Origin: Lachnospiraceae bacterium UBA5902
GTDB taxonomy: Bacteria > Bacillota > Clostridia > Lachnospirales > Lachnospiraceae
DNA length: 20,104 nucleotides
Assembly (NCBI GenBank): GCA_002431865.1
Contig: DJEI01000063.1
Span: forward strand, 918-21,021
Direction: 5' to 3'
Positions within the stretch are counted from its first letter, which is position 1; every line of letters starts with the position of its first letter. Position numbers and translations under genes: made by a program. The notes under the pieces are model-generated. The model worked only from the letters and a program-made list of their open reading frames with translations, did no database searches and was not told the origin of the DNA. Positions 12,668-20,104 of the stretch are shown here, one piece after another.

Positions 12668-15079
12668 TTATTCGATCTTTTTACTCGTTGAATAAATGTA
12701 ATCTGTTATCTTTCCATTCTCCGGATCAGCATAAGCGCTTATGCTGATATAATCGTCATCTTCATAGTAATATACATAGTATGAAACGAAATATGTATAC
12801 TCATCCTTGGAGAAATCATCACCCAGATCGCCATACGTCGACTCAATCTTGCTTCCATCCTCGCCCAGCGCAATACCGCCCGGGAATACAATGTTGCCTG
12901 TATAATAATCCGCTTCCACTCCGATTTCAGTGATATATCCATACTTTGGCAGAATTGCATTGCCAGTGAAGTTATCCAGCTTGATGCTGAGCTTCTCACC
13001 GTTTTTCTCCATATATGTACTCTCGTAGCTCTTGCCACTAATATAGCCGCCAACTGCAGTATCAAGCGTCCATCCATCTTTCTCCAACTCCGTAAACGGA
13101 ACTGGAAGTACATAATTTTTATCTCCGATAGTAATGATTCCATCAAACCGGTCAGTACTTGCTCCCTCTGGCGCCACGTACAAATCGTTGATGGATGGTG
13201 CATCTGTACTCAGATCCGCAACTGAAGTTGCATTCTCCGGCATCTTGGAATTAATCAACCGAATGGAAATCAGATTATTCTCCGGTGTCACATCGAAGTC
13301 CATACCATCTTTCACATCATCGCCTGCATAATCAATCGATACATAAGTTCCGCTTCCATCGGAATATTCGTTTTCACTCCGGTATTCTGGTGCGCCATAT
13401 GCCGTCTTGATATCACTCTCTGTCGATTCAAACAGCTTGATTCCATTTGCTAACTCAATTGTAAAGTCATCTTTATATTTTCCGGTTTTGGAGCTAAATG
13501 AGAATCCAATAACATAACAGTCATTGATCGGTGCCTCATTGACACCTGGATTTGCTACAATTACCGTCATCTGTGCACGATCTGTGTAGCTCGTGATATA
13601 CTCCCAGTCACCGGATGCTACCTTCACAGTCGCGCTGTCTGTCTGCCAGCCCTTTGATTTCCACTCTGAATATGGAAGTGGGAACTGGTAGATCGTACCA
13701 TCAATATTCGCAGTATAGTTTCTCCACGAATCGGAAAGCTCGGTCGGCCAGACATAGCCGCCTGCACTGTTCACATCTGCCTCCGTTGTCGCTTCCGTTG
13801 TGTTCTCTGTCATCACATCTGTTGCACTGGCGGCTTCTGTTGTCTCAGCCGGCTGTTCTGTCGTCGTTGCATCGTTATCTTTTTTCTTTCCTCCGCCCAG
13901 GATCAGAACCAATCCTACAATCAATGCCACAACCGCTGCCGCAATCCCTGCAATCAACCCAGCCTTCTTTCTATTGCTTCCAGATGTGGTATCATTCTGT
14001 CCCGGTGTCAAATGCATCGACTGCATAGATGCAGACATCGAACTGTTTCCGTTTCCAGACGCAGTATACGGATTTGCCTGTGGCATTGCATTGCCCGCGG
14101 CAACCGGTCCGCTTCCATACAGTTCCGTGAGCAACTGTCCAATATTCTGATAGCGCTCCGTTGCCTTTACCGCAAGTCCCTTTCGAAGCACTGCCTCTGT
14201 CCGCTCCGATACGGAGATGCCTTTCTTCGAAGGATCCACATAAGTATCCTCCTCCATACGTTCCACACCATTCGGTGGAACCTCACCGGTGAGCATCTTA
14301 TACATCGTCGCACAGAGACTGTAGATGTCTGTCCAAGGTCCCTGTTTTCCCTTCGCATAATACTGCTCTGGTGGTGCATAGCCATGCTTTAAGATCACAG
14401 TATAGGTCTTGTCGGTCTCTGCGGACTGTCCGCGTACCGAACCAAAATCAATCAGCTTGATCTTGCCTTCGTTATCAACCATGATATTATCCGGGCTGAT
14501 ATCCCGGTGTACCAATCCGTTTTTATGTACTTCATACAGAGATTCAAATACCGGCTTCATCAAAGCAAGTACGGTCGCTTCATCCAGCTTTCCGCCCATA
14601 CCCTTCAGATAATGCTTCAGATCCACACCATTGATATATTCCATAACGATATATCCGGTTCCATTCTCATAGAAGAAATCCTTCACGGATACGATACCCT
14701 GTAACTGATAGAACTTTGAGAGATTCCGTGCTTCTTCTACATATCGCTTTAAGCCTTTATCATATATTTCTTTCTTACTATCCAGTGTTGATACGATCGT
14801 TGTTGTCATCGTGTCTCTCTGCGCAAAGCTCTCCGGATAATACTCTTTGATTGCAATATACGTCTGCAGATTCAAATCCCAGCCAATGTATGTAATTCCA
14901 AAACCGCCCATGCCAATCACACGGCCGATCATATACTTCCCCTGTAAAACTGTAAACGGACGCAGGCAGTTTGGCTTTTCTTCATAACCGCTCACATCAA
15001 ACCCACAATATGGACAGACATCTTCACCCTGTCCAAGGGCCTGCATACAATTCGGGCACTTATCATATCTATTCTGCAT
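12668..15079 (-). CDS. Transmembrane Ser/Thr protein kinase with N-terminal zinc ribbon
   Basis: The 803-residue protein begins with a zinc ribbon (Cys8, Cys11, Cys22, Cys25). A complete Hanks-type kinase domain follows at about 48-322: Gly loop GMGGFG (56-61), ATP-binding Lys78, catalytic HRDISPDN with Asp193 and Asn198, DFG (211-213) and the APPEQ P+1 region (235-239). A low-complexity linker leads to one membrane helix (about 374-396). Outside are a Thr/Glu-rich stalk and two related beta-rich modules, each with the pattern LPxPFxELxKDGW or FPLPYSEWKSKGW. There are no PASTA repeats, so this is not the PrkC/Stk1 type. The ATG at 15079 has GAGAGG upstream. It starts the operon with gltA and may couple an outside signal to metabolism, though the kinase target is unknown. 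Confidence 0.93.
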   Translation of the reverse strand: MQNRYDKCPNCMQALGQGEDVCPYCGFDVSGYEEKPNCLRPFTVLQGKYMIGRVIGMGGFGITYIGWDLNLQTYIAIKEYYPESFAQRDTMTTTIVSTLDSKKEIYDKGLKRYVEEARNLSKFYQLQGIVSVKDFFYENGTGYIVMEYINGVDLKHYLKGMGGKLDEATVLALMKPVFESLYEVHKNGLVHRDISPDNIMVDNEGKIKLIDFGSVRGQSAETDKTYTVILKHGYAPPEQYYAKGKQGPWTDIYSLCATMYKMLTGEVPPNGVERMEEDTYVDPSKKGISVSERTEAVLRKGLAVKATERYQNIGQLLTELYGSGPVAAGNAMPQANPYTASGNGNSSMSASMQSMHLTPGQNDTTSGSNRKKAGLIAGIAAAVVALIVGLVLILGGGKKKDNDATTTEQPAETTEAASATDVMTENTTEATTEADVNSAGGYVWPTELSDSWRNYTANIDGTIYQFPLPYSEWKSKGWQTDSATVKVASGDWEYITSYTDRAQMTVIVANPGVNEAPINDCYVIGFSFSSKTGKYKDDFTIELANGIKLFESTESDIKTAYGAPEYRSENEYSDGSGTYVSIDYAGDDVKDGMDFDVTPENNLISIRLINSKMPENATSVADLSTDAPSINDLYVAPEGASTDRFDGIITIGDKNYVLPVPFTELEKDGWTLDTAVGGYISGKSYESTYMEKNGEKLSIKLDNFTGNAILPKYGYITEIGVEADYYTGNIVFPGGIALGEDGSKIESTYGDLGDDFSKDEYTYFVSYYVYYYEDDDYISISAYADPENGKITDYIYSTSKKIE

Positions 15080-15135
15080 CGTATCCCTCTCCCTAATCTC
15101 TGTTAATCTGTGTCATTTTTTACACATATGTTAGA

Positions 15136-15164
15136 ATTATACCAAAAATACTACTTTCCTACAA
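15136..15164 (-). promoter_or_regulatory. Sigma-A promoter of the kinase-gltA operon
   Basis: The minus strand reads TTGTAG (15159-15164), 17 bp, then TATAAT (15136-15141), giving a 5' UTR of about 50 bases. It begins six bases after the metallophosphoesterase stop at 15171, with no terminator between, so readthrough from the upstream operon is also likely. Confidence 0.8.
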
Positions 15165-15170
15165 GTTTTT

Positions 15171-15761
15171 TCAGATTTCTATGACGTATTTTTCAAACGC
15201 ATTTACAACCTTTGTATTCTTGTATTCCGAAATCCGTTTGAAATCTCTTCCATAATTGATATGCACATGTCCATGTGCAAACAGCAACGGCTCATACTCA
15301 TCTAAAATCTGATAAAACGCCTGAAATCCGGTATGTGGCAGATCGGTGCTGTCATTCAACTCAAACGCCGGCGAATGTGTGATCAGAATATCCAGTCCAC
15401 CAGCTTTCTTGATCTTCCTGCGAAGCTTGCGCACACGTTTCTTCATCTCATCTTCAGTGAACTGATATGTTCCAAAATTATAACACATACTTCCGCCAAG
15501 TCCGGCGATCCGCACACCATTGTGCACATACACATCATCGTCGATACAGATGCATCCGTCCGGCGGCGTCTCATCATAGCAGGCATCATGGTTGCCATGC
15601 ACATACAGAATCGGCACCTTCGCAAATGTCGCCATGAAAGACAGAAACTGCGGAGCCAGATCGCCACAGGAAATGATCAGATCGATCCCCTCTAATTTAC
15701 TTTTCTCAAAATAATCCCAATAATACTTGGACTCTTCGTCTGCAAGTAACAAAATCCTCAT
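15171..15761 (-). CDS. Calcineurin-like metallophosphoesterase
   Basis: The 196-residue protein has the ordered motifs of the family: GD (33-34), GNHD (56-59), THSP (128-131) and GHVH (164-167). The first motif, normally DxH, is DEES here (Asp8, Glu9), so the usual first histidine is missing. Some small family members tolerate this, but metal binding may differ. The substrate is unknown; nucleotides and phosphodiesters are typical. The ATG at 15761 has AGGAT close upstream, and that ribosome site overlaps the stop of the preceding gene, with a gap of only five bases. Translation is therefore probably coupled to the ParB-like/BMP protein, which suggests a shared pathway. Confidence 0.87.
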   Translation of the reverse strand: MRILLLADEESKYYWDYFEKSKLEGIDLIISCGDLAPQFLSFMATFAKVPILYVHGNHDACYDETPPDGCICIDDDVYVHNGVRIAGLGGSMCYNFGTYQFTEDEMKKRVRKLRRKIKKAGGLDILITHSPAFELNDSTDLPHTGFQAFYQILDEYEPLLFAHGHVHINYGRDFKRISEYKNTKVVNAFEKYVIEI

Positions 15762-15766
15762 TTATC

Positions 15767-17752
15767 CTAGCCCTCGTCCTTTACCTCTTTTTGTCCGGCA
15801 TCTGGTTTTGTATCGTTTTGTCCGGCGTCCGGTTTCGTGTCATCTTTGACACCCTTCTGCTCGACAATGGATTTCGCCTCATCCTTCATATCTTCCACAT
15901 CCGGAATCTCGCCCTCTACGTTATCGACCAACCAATTCATCAGCATGATTTCCTCCGGTGTCATGATCTCCTCATCCTCATTCTTGATCGTATGATCCTG
16001 TGCCCGAAGCACTCCGTAGAATGGATGGAAGCTGTTCTCCCGGATCAGCTTGCCAATGATTCCAACTAACTGCTTCGTACCCTCCGGCACTTTATTGGAA
16101 CAGATGATATCAACCACTCCGGCGGAAAGTCCCCACCAGTAGTTGATTGCCTTTGTTTTCACAGCATCATCCTGCTTGATTGCGCCATTTACCACGCTCT
16201 CAATCAGTTTCGCATAAAATTCGCCCCACTGATATAGTGGGAATGCCAGGTTCACTGTTTTCTCCCCTTCCAGCTTATACAATCCATACCGGCGGTTATG
16301 GGATTTCGGCTTGATCATAACCTGATCGGAGATGTATTCGATTCCATTTTCCTCGAATTCGCGAAGTACATTTTCCCGTGTATTTCCCTTCACGGTCGTC
16401 CATTCCAGATAGACCTTTGCATATGGATTCACCATGCGGGCACCAAGCGCAAATGCATTGATGTTCGCGGTCATACCGACGATCGGATAGTCCGCCACAT
16501 AACCAATTTTTCCATTCTTCGATAATGCACCGGCAATCATGCCCGCGAGGAATTTCACTTCATAAAGTCTCGCGTAATATGTGCTGATAACCTTATGGGA
16601 GGTGTTCAGTGAACAATTCATGACGGTTACTTCCGGATGATTGACCGCCACCTTCACACTCGCGCTGATGAGCTGCGGTGTCGTCGTGAAAATAATCGAC
16701 ACTCCCATCGCGATCAGATCTTCCATCGCCGATATCGCTTCTTCCTCCGATGCGATATTATGCACCTTCAATGTCTTGATCGTATCCGGATAGTGCTCAT
16801 CTAAGTATAATCGCCCAAGCTCATGTCCATACAGCCACTCGGATTCCTGCGGATCTTTGTTAAACACAAACGCCACCATGACTTTCTTCGGTGTCGAGCT
16901 TCGGAAATAATCCATCAGCTTCTTGCGTCCGAGCTTCGTCGGTTCCATGTGCAGCTCGACTTCCCTGCCCTTGGACTCAATCAGGAACTCATCCCACAGG
17001 AGCTTGATCTTCTCCTTCATCTCCGCTTCGGTCATCTTCTTCACAGCTTCGTATCCGTAGATGTCAATAAAGATCAGAAATGTATCACTGTTCGTCAGCG
17101 GTAACTTATCTCCGCCAAGTGCCTTGAATGACACGCAGAATCTGTGGTTCGCAGAGCCAAAATCAAGCTTCTGCTCATCTGTCCACTCCGCGTCAGGATC
17201 TGGACTTGTCAGTTCCAACAGGCGGCGAAAACATCCTTCCTGTGAAAACCAGATATAGTTGATCTCTGTCAGCTTGTAAAAGTCCATGAATTCATAATAG
17301 ATCTTCACCTGCAGATCATCGGTTTTCTTCGGAATCTTCCGTGTTACCTGTGCCGGGATCGTGACAGCATTAAAATATTTCATCACGGACACACGTTTAT
17401 TTCCCTCTACAACATAGAATTTATTCATGTATTCGTAAACCTTGATTGGTTCACGAATGCCCTCTTCAATCTGGCTGTCACACAGTGCCGACCATTTGGC
17501 ACCAAACTCTGTCTTATAATCAAGAAGCGGCATGAAGTTGTTCGCAAAAGCGTATGTTCTTCCGACATTGCTCGTTCCAACGACGCGGTCCAGCGGAATC
17601 TGCACAATGCCGAGCGGCATCTCGCCCACAATGTCGACGCCCTCTAAGATCTCATCCAAAACCGGAAGGTACTCATTCTCACCCTTGGAAACCGCATTCT
17701 TAAATGCTTTTAGTCCTAATTTCTGTGCTTTTTCGTATTCTACATATGACAT
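15767..17752 (-). CDS. Cytosolic fusion of ParB-like N-terminal domain and BMP/Med-type ligand-binding domain
   Basis: The 661-residue protein has three parts. Residues about 48-140 look like a ParB/sulfiredoxin-like domain: IPLDRVVGT, EEGIREPIKVYEY, then YVVEGNKRVSVMKYF, where GNKR matches the GxxR segment of that fold. A linker region follows to about 285. Residues about 288-580 match the BMP/Med (PF02608) substrate-binding fold, with KKVMVAFVFN at its start and NGKIGYVADYPIVGMTANI mid-domain. BMP proteins usually bind purine nucleosides outside the cell, but here there is no signal peptide or lipobox, so it should be cytosolic. The tail repeats DTKPDAGQ twice. The ATG at 17752 has GAGGTG upstream; the longer reading to 17782 lacks a ribosome site. 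A nucleoside sensor is possible but unproven. Confidence 0.8.
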   Translation of the reverse strand: MSYVEYEKAQKLGLKAFKNAVSKGENEYLPVLDEILEGVDIVGEMPLGIVQIPLDRVVGTSNVGRTYAFANNFMPLLDYKTEFGAKWSALCDSQIEEGIREPIKVYEYMNKFYVVEGNKRVSVMKYFNAVTIPAQVTRKIPKKTDDLQVKIYYEFMDFYKLTEINYIWFSQEGCFRRLLELTSPDPDAEWTDEQKLDFGSANHRFCVSFKALGGDKLPLTNSDTFLIFIDIYGYEAVKKMTEAEMKEKIKLLWDEFLIESKGREVELHMEPTKLGRKKLMDYFRSSTPKKVMVAFVFNKDPQESEWLYGHELGRLYLDEHYPDTIKTLKVHNIASEEEAISAMEDLIAMGVSIIFTTTPQLISASVKVAVNHPEVTVMNCSLNTSHKVISTYYARLYEVKFLAGMIAGALSKNGKIGYVADYPIVGMTANINAFALGARMVNPYAKVYLEWTTVKGNTRENVLREFEENGIEYISDQVMIKPKSHNRRYGLYKLEGEKTVNLAFPLYQWGEFYAKLIESVVNGAIKQDDAVKTKAINYWWGLSAGVVDIICSNKVPEGTKQLVGIIGKLIRENSFHPFYGVLRAQDHTIKNEDEEIMTPEEIMLMNWLVDNVEGEIPDVEDMKDEAKSIVEQKGVKDDTKPDAGQNDTKPDAGQKEVKDEG

Positions 17753-17829
17753 AATCGATTCACCTCGTCTCTTATACTGCAACGTAATTGTTTTCGTCTC
17801 TTAAGTCTTTGTTTGCATACTCGGTTATT

Positions 17830-17858
17830 ATTATATGCGGTTTCTGCATATTATACAA
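17830..17858 (-). promoter_or_regulatory. Sigma-A promoter of the ParB-like/BMP operon
   Basis: The minus strand reads TTGTAT (17853-17858), 17 bp, then TATAAT (17830-17835), about 75 bases upstream of the ATG at 17752. A second TATAAT overlaps the -35 region but has no good -35 box of its own. Confidence 0.75.
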
Positions 17859-17934
17859 GAGGATTTCCCCTGACAGCGGGGGATTGTGGCTGGTTTTACG
17901 TTTTCTCCCCAATTAACTTGCTTCTCTTAATAGC

Positions 17935-17963
17935 AAAAACGCCCGGTTACAAACCGGGCGTTT
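17935..17963 (-). terminator. Intrinsic terminator after the broken lipoprotein gene
   Basis: AAACGCCCGGTT (17937-17948) and AACCGGGCGTTT (17952-17963) form a perfect 12-bp stem with an ACA loop, followed on the minus strand by five T residues (17935-17939 included). It isolates the right-end genes from the ParB-like/BMP operon. Confidence 0.95.
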
Positions 17964-17974
17964 CCAAACCTAAA

Positions 17975-18511
17975 TTAATAATTATAGCAATTCAACTCTT
18001 TCACTTCTTGTTTACCCGTGTCTGTATGGTTCAGTTCCAGAACTACCTGTTCATCATCGCAACTTACGCCATTCATGATCTGAAGTATTAACAAAGCTGC
18101 TATATCCTGTGACAACAATACCCGCTCTTGCAAATCCTTCTCCTGACCCGTCACAACCAGTCTTGTAAAATCTTTACTATACGCGACAGACATATCTGCT
18201 GTTCCCATAAGATCGACAGAGGGATTCATATTCAAAACATCAACCATACTACTCTTTGCATTTTCCAACTGTGCATCTGTATATTGAACTTCAATCCTGC
18301 GCTCCGAATTAATTCTTGCACTTTCGCACTCACCATTTTCTTCCTACGATTTCAAATTATTCTGCTCATACAGTTTCAGATCAGAATCAGAAATCGTTTG
18401 AACATCTCCTGATACAAACAATTCAAGTGGGTACACCACCGTGTTTAGATTTTTCTTCCCACATGCACCTACCATAAGAACAGTTGCAACCATAAGAATC
18501 AGAAACACCAT
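17975..18511 (-). pseudogene. Lipoprotein gene interrupted by an in-frame amber codon
   Basis: Read from the ATG at 18511, the frame gives MVFLILMVATVLMVGACGKK, a lipoprotein signal with lipobox VGAC. It runs to NNLKS and stops at TAG (18346-18344). The same frame then continues without another stop (EENGECESARINSE, then ENAKSSMVDVL) to the natural end at 17975, about 178 codons in all. A second ATG at 18522 would add a typical MKKK start but is out of frame by one base in a run of seven A residues. I see no ribosome site before either ATG. Both points suggest decay. The function is unknown. It follows another lipoprotein gene by 100 bases and ends at a strong terminator. A downstream start at 18268 (TTG) could give 97 residues but would lack the signal. 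Confidence 0.7.
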
Positions 18512-18610
18512 CTTTTTTTCATTGTATTATAGAATTTCTTCAATTTACGCCCCTCTTATAATCGCTTCTTCAAGCTTGTTTCAATCCCATTCTATTGTTC
18601 TGATTCTATT

Positions 18611-19384
18611 CTAATTTAACACCAGCGATTCTATATCACTTACAAACCCGCCCATGTCTCCGGTACTATTTCCTAACCTGTAAGAACTTCCATAGCACGT
18701 GTCATCTGATATTTTCACAATAATCGTACAACCTGCTTCTGTTCCCGTAATATCCGAGTCCTGTTCTACATTCTCTGCTTCCCATCTACAGATATTTCGA
18801 TTATTCATGCTATTGATGATTGCGTCCTTCGTCGCGTCGTCCGCATCTCCCACAATATCATCGGCAGATAGATTCTCGATGCTCCCATTTGTAGTGAATA
18901 CTTTACCAAGCTTCAAATCAATCACGGTTGTCTGGCACGCGTCTCCTTCTACATGTTCCACGATGACCGTCTCGATTTGATCCTGATATTCTGGCAGGAA
19001 TTTGTTCGTTGTAATCTTCAGTGCAGAATAATCGGGAATTTCAGTTTTATCTTGTAACTCCTTATAATCATTAAGCAAAAATCTTGGATCTCCCTCGCCG
19101 ATATTCTCGTAGGTCAATCCGTAATAGCTGACAAATGCGTCGAAATCAACGCCATCAAATTCCGATTCGTCGATGTTGAATTCCTCACATACATATTCCA
19201 GCGTCAGCTTCTCATCCTTCGCCTGCGCTTGTCCATGTTCTGTCGTAACATTATCCTGATCTTTCTGACCGGCTTCTGTTGTGATATTTTCCTGTTCCTT
19301 TTGATTATCCCGCTTGTCTGATCTGCACCCTGCGAGGGAAAGCATCAGGGCAACTAATATTGCATAATAATATTTTCTTCTCAT
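18611..19384 (-). CDS. Lipoprotein of unknown function
   Basis: The 257-residue product has a lipoprotein signal: basic MRRK, a hydrophobic core and lipobox LAGC with Cys20. After it comes a charged linker with a 12-residue imperfect duplication (QKEQENITTEAG at 28-39, QKDQDNVTTEHG at 40-51). An acidic domain follows, with a central segment DFDAFVSYYGLTYENIGEGD. I do not recognise the family. The mature protein should sit on the outer face of the membrane. The ATG at 19384 has AGGAG eight bases upstream. No terminator follows it, so it may be co-transcribed with the broken lipoprotein gene. No strong promoter is visible; TTTCAA then TAAACT at 17-bp spacing, about 100 bases upstream, is a weak candidate. 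Confidence 0.8.
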   Translation of the reverse strand: MRRKYYYAILVALMLSLAGCRSDKRDNQKEQENITTEAGQKDQDNVTTEHGQAQAKDEKLTLEYVCEEFNIDESEFDGVDFDAFVSYYGLTYENIGEGDPRFLLNDYKELQDKTEIPDYSALKITTNKFLPEYQDQIETVIVEHVEGDACQTTVIDLKLGKVFTTNGSIENLSADDIVGDADDATKDAIINSMNNRNICRWEAENVEQDSDITGTEAGCTIIVKISDDTCYGSSYRLGNSTGDMGGFVSDIESLVLN

Positions 19385-19537
19385 ACCTTGCTCCTATCTC
19401 AAATTCTACTCTATTCTAAATTCTAAGCATCCCCATACGTTCTACCATTCCTTACGCCTTGGTAATGACTGTTTCTAGTTTAACATAGAATTCCTCTTAT
19501 TGAAATAAAATATATTGCGACAAAGCATATTTATATA

Positions 19538-19639
19538 TTACGTGCAAAGCATAGCAGCTTCTAAGTTGTCCGCAAATTTACTGGGATTTTGAAATCCTTT
19601 GTATATATCGTGTATAAAACGATTGTCGGATATTTTCGA
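19538..19639 (-). pseudogene. Possible toxin remnant downstream of the antitoxin
   Basis: Directly after the antitoxin, where a RelE/ParE-type toxin is expected, a short open frame between two stops reads about 33 residues, including DIYKGFQNPSKFADNLEAAM. The pattern (DIY, then xxNP, then an amphipathic helix) recalls the first helices of ParE/RelE toxins. It has no start codon or ribosome site and ends early. The antitoxin stop also overlaps an ATG (ATGACAGTAG) that reaches a stop after four codons. The call is tentative and rests on position and a short weak match. Confidence 0.25.
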
Positions 19640-19665
19640 TTAAATGCACATTTTTCACACTACTG

Positions 19666-19902
19666 TCATTTCTTAAGTTCATCCAAGCTCATCCAAGCAC
19701 TTTCATCCTTAACTGCTTCATCTGCTTCCTGCAATTTCATGAGTAGTTTCTTTTCCGCCTTTTCACGTTCATAATCTTCCATATCCATAACCACAAACTT
19801 GCCTCTGCCGTTTTGGGTCAAAAACACAGGTTCTCCGACCTGGCAATTTTTCAGCACTTCATTATAATTTCTTAAATCTGATACAGGTAATATATTCGGC
19901 AT
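19666..19902 (-). CDS. Phd/YefM-family antitoxin
   Basis: The 78-residue protein matches the Phd/YefM type II antitoxin fold. The N-terminal DNA-binding part reads MPNILPVSDLRNYNEVLKNC, followed by EPVFLTQNGRGKFVVMDMEDYE, the hallmark stretch of the family. The C-terminal half is charged and probably disordered until it wraps a toxin. The ATG at 19902 has AAAGGAAG eight bases upstream. No intact toxin follows within the window: the next 280 bases contain only short frames, so this is an orphan or a decayed pair. If still expressed, it could repress its own promoter or neutralise a toxin encoded elsewhere. Confidence 0.88.
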   Translation of the reverse strand: MPNILPVSDLRNYNEVLKNCQVGEPVFLTQNGRGKFVVMDMEDYEREKAEKKLLMKLQEADEAVKDESAWMSLDELKK

Positions 19903-19959
19903 AAAATCAACTTCCTTTCTTAGATATTATTCTTTTATTAATATATATTTTACAAAACA

Positions 19960-19991
19960 AGCTGTAAAATTCAACGTAAAATTCTACAGCT
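19960..19991 (-). terminator. AT-rich hairpin upstream of the antitoxin, possible terminator
   Basis: Bases 19960-19971 pair with 19980-19991 in 11 of 12 positions around an 8-base loop. The outer arms are AGCTGTA and TACAGCT, and the direct repeat GTAAAATTC lies inside. On the minus strand it is followed by TTGTTTTGT, so it could end a gene beyond the window. It also sits where an antitoxin operator could be. Confidence 0.4.
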
Positions 19992-20050
19992 CAAAAATAA
20001 TGCAAATTTTCCTCTATTTATGAATATTCCGACAATTCACATTTCTTATA

Positions 20051-20084
20051 CAGAGACAAGATGCGCTCTGCACATCTTGCTCTG
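20051..20084. repeat. Hairpin at the right edge
   Basis: CAGAG (20051-20055) pairs with CTCTG (20080-20084), and CAAGATG (20057-20063) with CATCTTG (20073-20079), with one bulged A and a 9-base loop. No T-run follows on either strand, so it is not a standard terminator. Its role is unknown. Confidence 0.55.
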
Positions 20085-20104
20085 ATTAGCGGTCGTCAAA
20101 TGCA

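Noticed and set aside
12668..15079. PrkC/Stk1-type PASTA kinase
   Set aside because: The extracellular part has two related beta-rich modules but no PASTA repeats, and the zinc ribbon is foreign to that type.
18344..18346. TAG as pyrrolysine or a programmed readthrough site
   Set aside because: Nothing in the window supports amber decoding, and the gene lacks a ribosome site, so decay is simpler.
20045..20104. Short open frames reaching the right edge (for example ending RAHLVSV)
   Set aside because: Fewer than 20 codons are visible, with no recognisable family, and the stretch overlaps a strong hairpin.

Overview
The window is low-to-mid G+C Gram-positive DNA that reads as Clostridia, most likely Lachnospiraceae. 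The reasons are strong AGGAGG-type ribosome sites, sigma-A promoters with TATAAT boxes, the S10 operon start (rpsJ then rplC), a zinc-ribbon Ser/Thr kinase next to citrate synthase, and a split exporter with a Leu-x-x-Gly heptad-repeat partner. I cannot name a genus. Every gene I support is on the minus strand, so transcription runs from high to low coordinates.

Layout from the low-coordinate end. Positions 1-748 hold the start of the S10 ribosomal operon: the first codons of rplC, all of rpsJ, a long structured leader of about 245 nt, and a strong promoter with A-tracts upstream. Positions 873-3134 form a small operon: a Methyltransf_32-type methyltransferase, an unannotated 30-codon ORF, and a two-helix membrane protein joined to that ORF by an ATGA overlap. 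Positions 3140-3480 are non-coding: about 3.8 copies of a 64-bp tandem repeat, then a GC-rich terminator.

Positions 3481-8513 are an efflux locus: a TetR repressor, an intergenic palindrome over the likely promoter, a 12-helix MMPL/RND exporter, and a large secreted or anchored heptad-repeat protein. Upstream lie cardiolipin synthase (cls) and an RlmI-like methyltransferase. Positions 11244-15164 carry a membrane Ser/Thr kinase and citrate synthase as one operon with its own promoter and a clear terminator. Positions 15171-17858 carry an unusual cytosolic fusion of a ParB-like domain and a BMP/Med ligand-binding domain, tightly coupled to a metallophosphoesterase.

The right end (17.9-20.1 kb) is more AT-rich and looks accessory and decaying. 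It has a lipoprotein gene broken by an in-frame amber codon, an intact lipoprotein gene, a Phd/YefM antitoxin without an intact toxin (a possible toxin remnant follows it), and unexplained hairpins.

The observations most worth checking are the S10 leader fold, the coupled 30-codon ORF, the ParB-like/BMP fusion with its phosphoesterase, and the 64-bp repeat array. I found no tRNA, rRNA, CRISPR array or insertion sequence.
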